DNA of 64,000 nt, taken from Thiomonas arsenitoxydans. GTDB taxonomy: Bacteria > Pseudomonadota > Gammaproteobacteria > Burkholderiales > Burkholderiaceae_C. The notes under the pieces are model-generated. The model was not told the origin of the DNA. It worked only from the letters and a program-made list of their open reading frames with translations, and ran no database searches. Made by a program: the position numbers and the translations under genes. Positions 18,430-27,531 of the stretch are shown one piece after another (within the stretch, counting starts at the first letter, position 1; each line of letters begins with the position of its first letter). Where the stretch lies: positions 1,860,001-1,924,000 of the forward strand of contig NC_014145.1 of the NCBI RefSeq assembly GCF_000253115.1. Reading direction: 5' to 3'.

Positions 18430-21400
18430 TCAAGCAGCCTGGGCAAAGCGTAGCGCCGCGTCCATTTCCACGGCAACGGTGCGTGAGACGCCCTGCTCCT
18501 GCATGGTCACGCCGATGAGCTGGTCGGCCATTTCCATCGCGATTTTGTTGTGCGAGATGAACAGGAACTGCGTGCTGGCCGACATGTCTTTGACCAGCCG
18601 GGCGTAGCGCTCGGTATTGGCGTCGTCCAGCGGCGCGTCCACTTCGTCGAGCAGGCAGAACGGCGCCGGGTTGAGCTGAAAGATGGCGAACACCAGCGCA
18701 ATGGCCACCAGCGCCTTTTCGCCGCCGGAGAGCAGGTGAATCGAGCTGTTCTTCTTGCCCGGCGGCTGCGCCATGACCTGCACCCCGGCGTCGAGAATTT
18801 CCTCGCCGGTGATGATGAGCCGCGCATTGCCGCCGCCGAACAGCAGTGGGAACATGCGGCCGAAGTGGTCGTTGATCTGCTCGAAAGTCGTGGCCAGCAT
18901 GTCGCGGGTTTCGGCGTCGATCTTGCGGATGGCGTCTTCGAGGGTGGTGATGGCGGTCTGCAGGTCTTCGAGCTGGGCGTCGAGAAACTGTTTGCGTTCG
19001 CGCGCCTGACCCAGCTCGTCGAGTGCGGCCAGATTCACCGCCCCCAGCGCGGCGATGTCGCGCTGCAGCCGTTCATGCTCGCGCGCCAGCGCCGGGGCCT
19101 GGGCATCGGTCGGCAAACTGGCGCGCACCGCTTCGATATCGGCCTGCGCCTCGGCGAGCTGCTGCGCGAACTGCTCGGCCTGCAGCCGGAACTCCTGCTC
19201 CTTGAGCTGCAATTCGGTGATGCGCTGCCGCAACGGATCGAGGTCGCGGTCGAGCGTCAGCCGAGCCTCCTCCTGCTTTCGCAGTTGCTGGGCGATGTCG
19301 TCGGCTTCGCTGCGGCGGGCGCCCAGCACGGCTTGCGCGCTTTGCTGTTCGGCCAGCGCCGATTGCAGACCGGTCTGCGCGCCTTGTTCACTCAGCCGCG
19401 CGAGTTCGGCCTGCGCCGCTTCGCGCGCGCTGGTCTGACGGGCGATCTGTTCCAGCGCCATCTGCGCCTCGCGTTGCAGATCGGCCCGCTTTTGTTGCAG
19501 GCTGCGCACCGCATAGCCGCTCTCGGCTGCTTGCGATTCGAGCTGGCGCTGCTGCGCCCGCGCATCAGCGAGCGCCTGCTGCGCGGCCATCACCTCGGTT
19601 TCGAGATCGGCCTGCAGCTGCTGCTGGTCGGCCAGGCGCGCGTCTAGCTCCTCGAATCGCGCCTCGCTCTCGGCCTGCTGCGCCAGCAATTCACTGAGCT
19701 GGACGTCGATATCGCCGAGATCGGTGGCGATCTGCTGATTGCGCGCGGCGCTTTGCTCGGCTTGCTGGGTGAGTTTGAGCAGTTCCACCTGCACGGTGTG
19801 CAGTTGCTGGGTGTCTTGTTGCTGGCGGCGTTGCAGCGCGGCGAGCTGCTCCTGCGCCTGCCCCAGATCGTGTTCGGCCTGATGAAGCTGGGCGCGGCTT
19901 TGCTCGGCGATGAGTTGCTCGGCCTTGATCTGGCGCTCCAGATTGTCGATTTCCTGCTGCCGCGCGAGCACGCCGGACTGCTCGGAATCCGGGGCGTAAA
20001 AACTCACGCTCTGGCGCGACACCGCGTGGCCTTCGCGCGTGAGCAGCACGGTCTGCGCAGGCAGAGTGGCGCGCAGCGCCAGCGCCTGCTGCAGCGTCGG
20101 TGCGATGAAAACGGCGGTCAGCCAGTCGTCGAGCAAGCTGGCCAGCCCGGCATCACCGCTGCGCACGCCTTCGCGCAAGGGCCGACAGCCCGCGGGCGGG
20201 GTGGAAACCGCCCGCGCTTCGGAGGCCGGGGGCTGCACCGCTGCTGAATAGAACGCCAGCTTGGCTGGCGGCGCATCGGCGGCAAAGCCTGCGGCCATGT
20301 CGAGCTGGCGTAGTTCCAGCGCGGAGAGGCGCTCGCGCAACACGGCTTCGAGCGCGGTTTCCAGCCCGTTTTCCACCTGCAGGCGCGACCAGAGTTGCGA
20401 CAGGCCGTCGAGCCCGTGCTTGGCCAGCCAGGGCCGCAGCTTGCCTTCGGTGAGCACCCGTTCCTGCAGCGCTTTGAGCGCAGCCAGGCGCGCGCTGGTC
20501 GCGGCAAGCTGCGCGGCGGCGGCCTGCTGCGACTGCTGCGCCTGCTGCCGCGCCTGTTGCAGCTCGGGCAAGGTGTCTTCGAGTTGTTCGCGCTGCGCGC
20601 GGGTGGTGTCGAGCGTGTCGGTGAGGGTTTCTTGCTGCCGCTGCAGATCGGCCAGACGCAGACTGTCGAGCGCGACCACGGCGCGTTGCTCGGCGCGCAG
20701 CCGCTCGGCGCGCTGCTGCAACTGCTGGATTTGCTGCCCCAGGCCGCGCTGCCGTGCCGCCTCGGCCTGCAGCGCCTGCTGGGCAGCGGCGGCCTGCGCG
20801 CGTTCGTCCGCAGCGCGCAATTGCGCGTCGCTCAGGGCGGCTTCCAGCGTGGGCAGGCGTTCGCTTTGCTCTTGCACGCGGGCCTGCGCCACCTCGGCCT
20901 GCACCTCGGCATCGGCCAGGCGCTCGGCGGTGTCGGCGGCCTGCGCCACGGCGGTGTCGTGTCGTTGCTGCCAGTCCTGCATTTGCGCGTCGATGGCCTG
21001 CAACGCGGCCTGAGCGCGTTGACGGCCCTCAACGACGAAACGAATTTCCGCCTCGAGCTGGCTGACGCGCGACTGGGCGGCGTAGAAAGCGGCCTGCGCC
21101 CGGTTGAGGGTATCGCTGCTGGCGAACTGTGCCTGCCGCAAGGTTTCGATTTCGGCCTCGATTGCGCGCTGCTCGGCGATGCGGGCTTCGAGCGCATTCA
21201 TCGCCTCGCCGCCAGCCAGGGTGATTTGCTGGCGTTTGGCCTGCGCTTCTTCCTGACGCAGCAGCCAGAGCTGCTGCTGCACCAGAGTCGCACTGGCCTG
21301 CAGGCCCTGGTAACGGGTGGCGACTTCGGCCTGTTGTTCGAGCCGCCCCAGGTTGCTGCCGAGTTCGCGCAGGATGTCCTGCACGCGGGTGAGGTTCTCG

Positions 21401-21963
21401 CGGGTGTCTTGCAGGCGGTTCTCGGTTTCGCGGCGGCGCTCCTTGTATTTGGACACGCCGGCGGCCTCTTCGAGCATCATGCGCAGGTCTTCGGGGCGCG
21501 ACTCCAGAATGCGGGTGATGGTGCCCTGGCCGATGATGGCGTAGGAGCGCGGCCCCAGGCCGGTGCCGAGAAAAATATCCTGCACGTCGCGGCGGCGCAC
21601 CGCCTGGTTATTGATGAAATAGCTCGACGTGCCGTCGCGGGTGAGCACGCGCTTGATGGCGATTTCGGTGAACTGTCCCCACTGCCCGGCGATGCGGTGA
21701 TCGCTGTTGTCGAACACCATTTCCACGCTGCAGCGGCTGGCCTGTTTGCGCTGCCCGCTGCCGTTGAAAATGACGTCCTGCATGGACTCGCCGCGCAACT
21801 CGCTGGCCTTGCTCTCGCCCAGCACCCAGCGCACCGCATCGATCACGTTCGATTTGCCGCAGCCGTTGGGCCCGACGATTCCGCTGATGCGGCCGGGAAA
21901 GGGCAGCGTCACAGGTTCGGCAAACGACTTGAATCCGGCCAGACGGAGTGAGGTCAAACGCAT
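18430..21963 (-). CDS. smc: Chromosome segregation protein SMC
   Basis: A 1177-residue condensin ATPase. The N-terminal head has the Walker A motif IVGPNGCGKSNVIDAVRWVLGE near residue 30 and a Q-loop-like region. Two very long glutamine/alanine-rich coiled coils flank a hinge at about residues 510-640 (LSALELRQLDMAAGFAAD...). The C-terminal head has the ABC signature HLLSGGEKALVAIALVFAIF and Walker B FCLLDEVDAPLDD. The protein compacts and segregates DNA, normally with ScpA and ScpB, which are not in this window. The length is typical. Confidence 0.97.
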   Translation of the reverse strand: MRLTSLRLAGFKSFAEPVTLPFPGRISGIVGPNGCGKSNVIDAVRWVLGESKASELRGESMQDVIFNGSGQRKQASRCSVEMVFDNSDHRIAGQWGQFTEIAIKRVLTRDGTSSYFINNQAVRRRDVQDIFLGTGLGPRSYAIIGQGTITRILESRPEDLRMMLEEAAGVSKYKERRRETENRLQDTRENLTRVQDILRELGSNLGRLEQQAEVATRYQGLQASATLVQQQLWLLRQEEAQAKRQQITLAGGEAMNALEARIAEQRAIEAEIETLRQAQFASSDTLNRAQAAFYAAQSRVSQLEAEIRFVVEGRQRAQAALQAIDAQMQDWQQRHDTAVAQAADTAERLADAEVQAEVAQARVQEQSERLPTLEAALSDAQLRAADERAQAAAAQQALQAEAARQRGLGQQIQQLQQRAERLRAEQRAVVALDSLRLADLQRQQETLTDTLDTTRAQREQLEDTLPELQQARQQAQQSQQAAAAQLAATSARLAALKALQERVLTEGKLRPWLAKHGLDGLSQLWSRLQVENGLETALEAVLRERLSALELRQLDMAAGFAADAPPAKLAFYSAAVQPPASEARAVSTPPAGCRPLREGVRSGDAGLASLLDDWLTAVFIAPTLQQALALRATLPAQTVLLTREGHAVSRQSVSFYAPDSEQSGVLARQQEIDNLERQIKAEQLIAEQSRAQLHQAEHDLGQAQEQLAALQRRQQQDTQQLHTVQVELLKLTQQAEQSAARNQQIATDLGDIDVQLSELLAQQAESEARFEELDARLADQQQLQADLETEVMAAQQALADARAQQRQLESQAAESGYAVRSLQQKRADLQREAQMALEQIARQTSAREAAQAELARLSEQGAQTGLQSALAEQQSAQAVLGARRSEADDIAQQLRKQEEARLTLDRDLDPLRQRITELQLKEQEFRLQAEQFAQQLAEAQADIEAVRASLPTDAQAPALAREHERLQRDIAALGAVNLAALDELGQARERKQFLDAQLEDLQTAITTLEDAIRKIDAETRDMLATTFEQINDHFGRMFPLLFGGGNARLIITGEEILDAGVQVMAQPPGKKNSSIHLLSGGEKALVAIALVFAIFQLNPAPFCLLDEVDAPLDDANTERYARLVKDMSASTQFLFISHNKIAMEMADQLIGVTMQEQGVSRTVAVEMDAALRFAQAA

Positions 21964-22096
21964 CGATATGTTCTAACTCTATGATTTACAAAAGAAATTG
22001 TGAATCTCACAACGGAGGGAAATCATACCATCGCCCCTCTACCCGCTGGCATGGCCGCCAGAGGGCGAAAACTCGCCGCGCTTATCATCGCGCCGC

Positions 22097-22738
22097 ATGA
22101 AACCCGCCCAGATCCAGACCCTGTTCGAGCGCTTCGCCGCCGCCAACCGCGAGCCGCGCACCGAGCTGGAATACCGCACGCCCTTCGAACTGCTGGTCGC
22201 GGTGGCGCTTTCGGCCCAGGCTACCGATGTCAGCGTGAACAAGGCCACCCGGTCGCTGTTCGCCGTGGCCAACACCCCGCAGGCGCTGCTCGACCTCGGC
22301 GAAGACCGGCTGCGCGAGGCGATCCGCACCATCGGGCTGTACAAAACCAAGGCGAAAAACATCATCGCCACCTGCCGCATCCTGATCGACCAATACGGCG
22401 GCGAAGTGCCGCGCAGCCGTGAGGCGCTGGAATCGCTGCCGGGCGTGGGGCGCAAAACCGCCAATGTGGTGCTCAACGTGGCCTTCGGGCAAGACACCAT
22501 CGCGGTGGACACGCACATTTTCCGCGTGGCCAATCGCCTCGGGCTGGCCAAGGGCAACACCCCGCTGGCGGTGGAGACCCGGCTGGAGAAGGTGATTCCG
22601 CCACAGTTCCGCCTGCATGCCCACCACTGGCTGATTCTGCACGGCCGCTACGTCTGCAAGGCACGCAAGCCGGAATGTTGGCGCTGCGGGGTGGCCGATC
22701 TGTGCGCCTACAAACCCAAAACCCCCGCACCGACATGA
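22097..22738 (+). CDS. nth: Endonuclease III
   Basis: A 213-residue base-excision repair glycosylase/AP lyase that removes oxidised pyrimidines. It has the helix-hairpin-helix ESLPGVGRKTANVVLNVAFG with the catalytic lysine, the catalytic aspartate in IAVDTHIFRVANRLG, and the C-terminal 4Fe-4S ligands C-x6-C-x2-C-x5-C in VCKARKPECWRCGVADLC. Its stop overlaps the ATG of the next gene (ATGA), so the two are translationally linked. It diverges from smc. Confidence 0.96.
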   Translation: MKPAQIQTLFERFAAANREPRTELEYRTPFELLVAVALSAQATDVSVNKATRSLFAVANTPQALLDLGEDRLREAIRTIGLYKTKAKNIIATCRILIDQYGGEVPRSREALESLPGVGRKTANVVLNVAFGQDTIAVDTHIFRVANRLGLAKGNTPLAVETRLEKVIPPQFRLHAHHWLILHGRYVCKARKPECWRCGVADLCAYKPKTPAPT

Positions 22739-23625
22739 CCCTTTTTCGATGGCTTTGGGCGCTTCTCGCCTTTGCACTGCTGCCCAGCGCCGCCTGGGCG
22801 GCCCCGGTGCGGGTGACCGACGACACCGGCCAGGTGGTTTCCCTGCCCGCACCGGCACGGCGCATCATCGCGCTATCGCCGCAGTTGCTCGAACTCAGCG
22901 CGGCGGCCGGGGCCAGCAAATTCGTCGTCGGCCAGATTCAGGGCGCGGACAATGTGTTCTGGGCGCGCAAACTGCCGGTCGTGGGCGATGCGTTCGCCCT
23001 CAATCTGGAAGCCATCGTCCGCCTCAAGCCCGATCTGATTCTGGCCTGGCAATCGGGCACGCCCCCACGCGAAGCGGCAAGGCTCAAGGCGCTGGGCATT
23101 GCGGTGTACTGGAGCCAGGCCAACACCTTCGAATCGCTGGCGTCCACAGTCAGCCGCATCGGCGAACTGGCAGGCACCGAGCAGCAAGCCGGGAGCTGGG
23201 TGCGCGATTTCAACACGCGTCTGGCGGCCATCCGGCAGCGTTACGCCGCCCAAAAACCGGCTGTACGGGTGTTTTACGAGGTGTGGAACCAGCCGCTGAT
23301 CACCGTGGGCCACAAGCAACTCATCAGCCAGGCCATTACCCTGTGCGGCGGGCAGAACGTGTTTGGCTCGCTGGCGGTTCTGGCGCCCACCATCAGTGCC
23401 GAAGCTGTGCTGCAGGCCGACCCGCAACTCATCGTGACCTCCAGCCCCCAAGGCGCGCAGTGGCTCAAGTCGTGGAAGCAGTTTCCGCGATTGAGCGCGG
23501 TACGGCACGACCAGTTGGTCGCCCTCTCCCCCAACACCCTGCCGCGCATGGGCGTGGATGTGCTCGACGGGGTGCAGCAGCTTTGCACCGCCATCGCAAC
23601 GACCCGCCGGGCGTTGCACGAGTGA
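22735..23625 (+). CDS. Periplasmic substrate-binding protein, BtuF-like
   Basis: A 296-residue secreted protein with an N-terminal signal peptide (LLAFALLPSAAWAAP). It has the helical-backbone binding fold of class III ABC receptors: RVTDDTGQVVSLPAPARRIIALSPQLLEL, then VVGDAFALNLEAIVRLKPDLILAW and AVYWSQANTFESLASTVSRIGELAG. These receptors bind cobalamin, haem or Fe-siderophores. The sequence is closest in pattern to BtuF, but no permease or ATPase gene adjoins it and no cobalamin riboswitch is seen. The ligand is therefore unproven. Confidence 0.85.
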   Translation: MTLFRWLWALLAFALLPSAAWAAPVRVTDDTGQVVSLPAPARRIIALSPQLLELSAAAGASKFVVGQIQGADNVFWARKLPVVGDAFALNLEAIVRLKPDLILAWQSGTPPREAARLKALGIAVYWSQANTFESLASTVSRIGELAGTEQQAGSWVRDFNTRLAAIRQRYAAQKPAVRVFYEVWNQPLITVGHKQLISQAITLCGGQNVFGSLAVLAPTISAEAVLQADPQLIVTSSPQGAQWLKSWKQFPRLSAVRHDQLVALSPNTLPRMGVDVLDGVQQLCTAIATTRRALHE

Positions 23626-23779
23626 GCCCAGTTTCCTGCGAAAACTGTGCAGAAGTTGTCACGGAACAACGACGACTCTTGCCTATGATCCGGCCAGAAC
23701 GGCCTCTGATCCGCATTCCCTGAGGCTCTTGTTTGCCCCCGCTTGACGGGATTGTCTGCAAGACGGCGACGCCTGCATC

Positions 23780-24661
23780 ATGCCGGTCGATGACCTCGAA
23801 AACGATTTTTCTGATGCGCAACCTGCTTCATCCGGCCGCGTGAAAACCTTGTCCACCCCATTGTCACAACAGGTGCGAAGCGCCCTGCGCCTGGGCTCCG
23901 CCGCCCGCGCGCACGACCCGGCCGCGCCGCTGTCGCGACCGCAACAGCGCGACGTGCACGTCTGGGAACTCGATCTGCGCCGCCCGCCGGCATGTGCCCT
24001 CGATCTGCTCGACGCCGCCGAACAGGAGCGGGCACGACGCTTCGTCTTTGCCGTCGACCAGACCCGTTTCATCGCCGCGCATGGCTGGACCCGGCAGATT
24101 CTCGGGCGCTACCTGAAGCGTGCGCCACAAGACCTGCAGTTTGCCCTTGGCCCTTACGGCAAACCGGCGCTGACCGGGCATTCCGGCGATGCGACGCTGT
24201 GCTTCAACCTAAGCCACAGCTTGGACAAAGCGCTGCTGGCCGTGAGCAACGGCGTGCCGCTGGGGGTGGACATCGAAGCCATCCGACCCGATCTGCCCGA
24301 CGCCGCTTTGGCCTCCGGCGTGCTGACCGCAGACGAATTTGCAGAACTCGTGCAACTGCCGCCGAGGCAACAGACCGGGGTGTTTTTCGCCTGCTGGGCC
24401 CGCAAGGAGGCCTGCATGAAAGCGCTGGGCCTCGGTCTGGCCCTCGAACCCAAAACCCTGCATATCGGAATGGCCGTGGCGCGGCAGCGGGTCGTCCTCA
24501 AAGACCTGCTCAGTCCAGCGGACCCTCAAATCGCCGCCGCCGATTTCATCGACCTTTCCGCCCTTCAGAGCCCGCCCGGCCATGCCGCCGCGCTGGCCGT
24601 GATGGGCGGTTTTGGCAAAGTGCTGTATCGACAGGCACTCGCTTCAGGGAGAACCCATTGA
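23780..24661 (+). CDS. 4'-phosphopantetheinyl transferase (Sfp type)
   Basis: A 293-residue enzyme that moves phosphopantetheine from CoA onto an acyl or peptidyl carrier protein. The family motifs are clear: the magnesium-binding PLGVDIEAIRPD, the preceding LCFNLSHSLDKALLAVS, and the catalytic FFACWARKEACMKALGLGL. The first 40 residues are an extension before the domain, so a later start is possible. It leads the polysaccharide operon and overlaps the next gene. Such transferases occur in exosortase-A-type polysaccharide loci, where they would charge an acyl carrier, but no carrier gene is in this window. Confidence 0.9.
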   Translation: MPVDDLENDFSDAQPASSGRVKTLSTPLSQQVRSALRLGSAARAHDPAAPLSRPQQRDVHVWELDLRRPPACALDLLDAAEQERARRFVFAVDQTRFIAAHGWTRQILGRYLKRAPQDLQFALGPYGKPALTGHSGDATLCFNLSHSLDKALLAVSNGVPLGVDIEAIRPDLPDAALASGVLTADEFAELVQLPPRQQTGVFFACWARKEACMKALGLGLALEPKTLHIGMAVARQRVVLKDLLSPADPQIAAADFIDLSALQSPPGHAAALAVMGGFGKVLYRQALASGRTH

Positions 24662-25485
24662 CTCCCGTGCGTCTTTTCAACGGCAACCGCGAGTTGGTTG
24701 GCCTCTATCTCGAACCGGCTGAGGATGCACAGCCACAGCAGCATGCCGTATTGCTGTGCAACCCCTTCGGGCAAGAAGGCATACGCGCGCACCGGCTCTA
24801 CCGGGTGATGGGCGAACGCCTTGCTGCGGCCGGTTATCACGTGCTGCGATTCGACTATTACGGCAGCGGCGACTCGGCCGGAAGCGATGAGGAGTGGGAT
24901 GTGCAGGGCAGCATTGACGATGCGCTGGCGGCGCTGGCGGAGTTGCTTCGTCGCAGTCGCGCGCCTCGCTGGTCGGCCGTCGGCCTGCGCCTGGGCGGCA
25001 CCATCGCCCTGGAAGTGGCGCGGCTGGCGCCCACACCGGCGCAGCTGTTGATGCTCATCGAGCCGGTGCTCGATGGCAGCGCCTATCTGTGCAGCCTGGC
25101 CGACTCCAGTCTCGAATCGCTCCACCGGGGCTATGGCGTGCGCTGGCCGCTGAGTGCCCGCCTGCGCGACACCATGCTGCCAACCCCAGAGAGCGAGGCC
25201 CTCGGTTTTTACCTCAGCCCTGCAACCCGCAGCCAGATCGACGCCATCACCCCGGCCTGTCTGGAAACCGTTCCGGCCAGCACGCTGCGTCTGCTCTCGC
25301 CCGATTCGCAGGCGACTCGACAGTTTCTGCAACACGCTGGCGTAACCCTGCCGCCTGCCGTGGAGTTCGTCGATAGCGACGCCCGGATCGACTGGGCCAC
25401 CGACAGCGCTGCCGCCACGTCCATCGTCCCCATGCACTGGATACGAGATCTGCTCGACCATCTTGCCGAGGGCGCCCATGCGTGA
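24658..25485 (+). CDS. Alpha/beta hydrolase, exosortase-system-associated type (hydrolase 2-like)
   Basis: A 275-residue alpha/beta-hydrolase fold protein. It starts at a TTG with an AGGGAG site, overlapping the transferase stop. Conserved pieces are AVLLCNPFGQEGIRAHRLYRVMGERLAAAGYHVLRFDYYGSGDSAG and WSAVGLRLGGTIALEVARL. At the nucleophile elbow the usual GxSxG reads GLRLG, with arginine in place of serine, so it may not be a hydrolase in the classical sense. It pairs with the next gene in the manner of the two hydrolases known from exosortase A polysaccharide loci. Confidence 0.75.
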   Translation: MTPVRLFNGNRELVGLYLEPAEDAQPQQHAVLLCNPFGQEGIRAHRLYRVMGERLAAAGYHVLRFDYYGSGDSAGSDEEWDVQGSIDDALAALAELLRRSRAPRWSAVGLRLGGTIALEVARLAPTPAQLLMLIEPVLDGSAYLCSLADSSLESLHRGYGVRWPLSARLRDTMLPTPESEALGFYLSPATRSQIDAITPACLETVPASTLRLLSPDSQATRQFLQHAGVTLPPAVEFVDSDARIDWATDSAAATSIVPMHWIRDLLDHLAEGAHA

Positions 25486-26404
25486 AACCACACTGACCTT
25501 CGGCCCGCAGGCCGATCTGCTGGGTACCGTGACCTTTGCAGCCAACGACGCGGCGTCGCCGCCTCCTTTCGGCGTGCTGCTGTTCAACGCCGGGGTCATC
25601 CACCGGGTCGGTGCGCACCGTGTGAACGTCAAACTCGCCCGCGCCCTCGCCGCTGACGGCGTCGCCACCTTGCGTTGCGACTTGCACGGCATGGGCGACA
25701 GCCTGCGTGCCGACGGCAGGCTGTCCTACAAAGATCAGGTGGTGGCCGATCTGCGCGCCGCCATGGACGTGCTGCAAAGCACCACGGGCGCACAGCACTT
25801 CGCGCTCGTCGGGTTTTGCAGCGGCGCCATGCCCAGCTACTGGACGGCGCAGGTCGACCCGCGAGTGAGTGCCATCGTGATGTACGACGCGCTGAATTTC
25901 ATCACCCCGCTGAGCGTGTTGCGCTACCTGGGCGTGCGGCTGATGCGCCACGGCTACGGGCCCAAGGCCTGGGCGGTGTGGACGCGCGTGGGTCTGCGTG
26001 GCGTGGCCGCAGTGGGCGCCAAGGCTGCGCGAATTTTCGCCAGGGGCTCCCGATCAACCACGATGCAGGCCAGCAGCGCAGCATCGGTTGACGAAGAAAA
26101 GGTCGACCGCCGCACCCTGGGCCGGGGCCTGCTTGCGCTGGCCGAGCGCGGCGTCGGGGTGATGGTTTTCAGCGCGGGCACCGATTTCAGCGCGGTGAAT
26201 TACGCCGATCAGTTGCGCGACGCTCTCGGCCTGCGTCAAGCCCGCAACCCCCGTCTGCTTTTTGCCCACCTGCATGACATCGATCATGCCGTCACCACCC
26301 GCGTCGCCCAGCAGCAGTGGATCGACACCGTCCAACGCGGCCTACGGCAACTCGCCCCGCTCAGAGCGCAGGCGGCCTCGCCCCCGTCCGCGTCCCCGCC
26401 ATGA
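25478..26404 (+). CDS. Alpha/beta hydrolase, exosortase-system-associated type (hydrolase 1-like)
   Basis: A 308-residue alpha/beta-hydrolase. The oxyanion and core strands read FGVLLFNAGVIHRVGAHRVNVKLARALAADGVATLRCDLHGMGDS. The nucleophile elbow is VGFCSGAMPSYW, with cysteine where serine is usual, as in dienelactone hydrolase. A histidine near the end (LHDIDHAVTT) could complete the triad. The ATG at 25478 overlaps the previous stop by eight bases, and its own stop overlaps the next start (ATGA). The substrate is unknown. Location suggests acyl-group handling during polysaccharide assembly. Confidence 0.78.
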   Translation: MRETTLTFGPQADLLGTVTFAANDAASPPPFGVLLFNAGVIHRVGAHRVNVKLARALAADGVATLRCDLHGMGDSLRADGRLSYKDQVVADLRAAMDVLQSTTGAQHFALVGFCSGAMPSYWTAQVDPRVSAIVMYDALNFITPLSVLRYLGVRLMRHGYGPKAWAVWTRVGLRGVAAVGAKAARIFARGSRSTTMQASSAASVDEEKVDRRTLGRGLLALAERGVGVMVFSAGTDFSAVNYADQLRDALGLRQARNPRLLFAHLHDIDHAVTTRVAQQQWIDTVQRGLRQLAPLRAQAASPPSASPP

Positions 26405-27531
26405 TCCTGCTTGTTCTGTTCTGGGCCGCCGCCCTGTTCATCCTCTACACCTACGTCGGCTATCCCGTTTTGATCGGCCTGCTGGCCAGGCGGCGCCCGC
26501 AGCTTGCCTGCCCCCTGCTCGACAACGAGTCACTTCCCCGCCTCACCGTGGTCATGGCGGGCTATAACGAGGCGGCGCGCCTGCCCGGCAAGGTCGCCAA
26601 TCTGCGCGCGCTCGACTACCCGCAGGACAAGATCGACATTCTGGTGGTCTCCGACGGATCGACCGACGCCACCGCCACCGTGCTGCAGGGCGCCCCCGGC
26701 GTGCGCACCCTCTCTTATGCCCAGCGGCAAGGCAAGGCGTATGCGCTCAACCTGGCGCTCGCTCAGGTGCGGACTGAATTCGTCGTGTTCTGCGACGTGC
26801 GCCGGGATCTCGAAGCCGGATCGGTGCGTCGGCTGATTTCCGATTTCTGCGACCCCGCCGTCGGAGCCGTGAGCGGCGAACTGGTTCATCGTCCCAGCAG
26901 CACCCAGACCGGGCAGAACATCGGCCTGTACTGGCGCTACGAAAAAGCCATCCGCAAATCCGAAAGCCACTTTCACTCGACCGTGGGCGCAACCGGAGCA
27001 CTCTACGCCATTCGCACCCGCGACTTCTCCCCCATCCCGCCGGACACCATCCTCGACGACTTCGAGATTCCCATGCAGATCACCCGCGCGGGCAAACGAA
27101 CCCTGATGGAACCCCAGGCCCACGTCTACGACACCCTGCAAACCGAGTCCGCCGCGGAACAAAAACGCAAGATTCGAACCCTCACAGGCAATTTCCAGAC
27201 CTTTTCGAGAAATTTTTGGCTGTTCAGCCCCATGCAGAACCCGGTATGGTTCCAGTTCCTGTCCCACAAGGTTTTCCGGCTCTTCGTGCCCTACGCCCTC
27301 ATCATCACCCTGTTCACCAGCGCCTTCATCCCGTCGGCGTTTTACCGCCTTGCGCTGCTGGCGCAGCTTGCGTTTTACCTGCTGGCCGCCGCCGGACACT
27401 GGGCGCCCGCACTGCGCAAAAACAAATTCGTCAGCTTTGCCCATGTGTTTTTCGACATGAATGCCGCCGCCATGCTGGCCCTGCTGAAATTCGCCCAGGG
27501 CCGCGCCGACGCCAAGTGGGAAAAAACATGA
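26401..27531 (+). CDS. Membrane glycosyltransferase, family 2
   Basis: A 376-residue GT2 enzyme with an N-terminal membrane helix (LLVLFWAAALFILYTYVGYPVLI) and three C-terminal ones (about residues 300-370). The catalytic domain shows TVVMAGYNEAARLPGKV, the nucleotide-binding VVSDGSTDAT, FVVFCDVRRDLE in place of the DxD, ILDDFEIPMQI for the acceptor-site acidic residues, and a QKRKIRT stretch where processive synthases have QxxRW. It resembles polysaccharide synthases acting on a lipid-linked or growing chain at the inner membrane. Confidence 0.88.
   Translation: MILLVLFWAAALFILYTYVGYPVLIGLLARRRPQLACPLLDNESLPRLTVVMAGYNEAARLPGKVANLRALDYPQDKIDILVVSDGSTDATATVLQGAPGVRTLSYAQRQGKAYALNLALAQVRTEFVVFCDVRRDLEAGSVRRLISDFCDPAVGAVSGELVHRPSSTQTGQNIGLYWRYEKAIRKSESHFHSTVGATGALYAIRTRDFSPIPPDTILDDFEIPMQITRAGKRTLMEPQAHVYDTLQTESAAEQKRKIRTLTGNFQTFSRNFWLFSPMQNPVWFQFLSHKVFRLFVPYALIITLFTSAFIPSAFYRLALLAQLAFYLLAAAGHWAPALRKNKFVSFAHVFFDMNAAAMLALLKFAQGRADAKWEKT

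Noticed and set aside
22600..22735. Possible cobalamin riboswitch before the BtuF-like gene
   Set aside because: The gene start lies inside the end of nth, and no B12-box-like element was seen.
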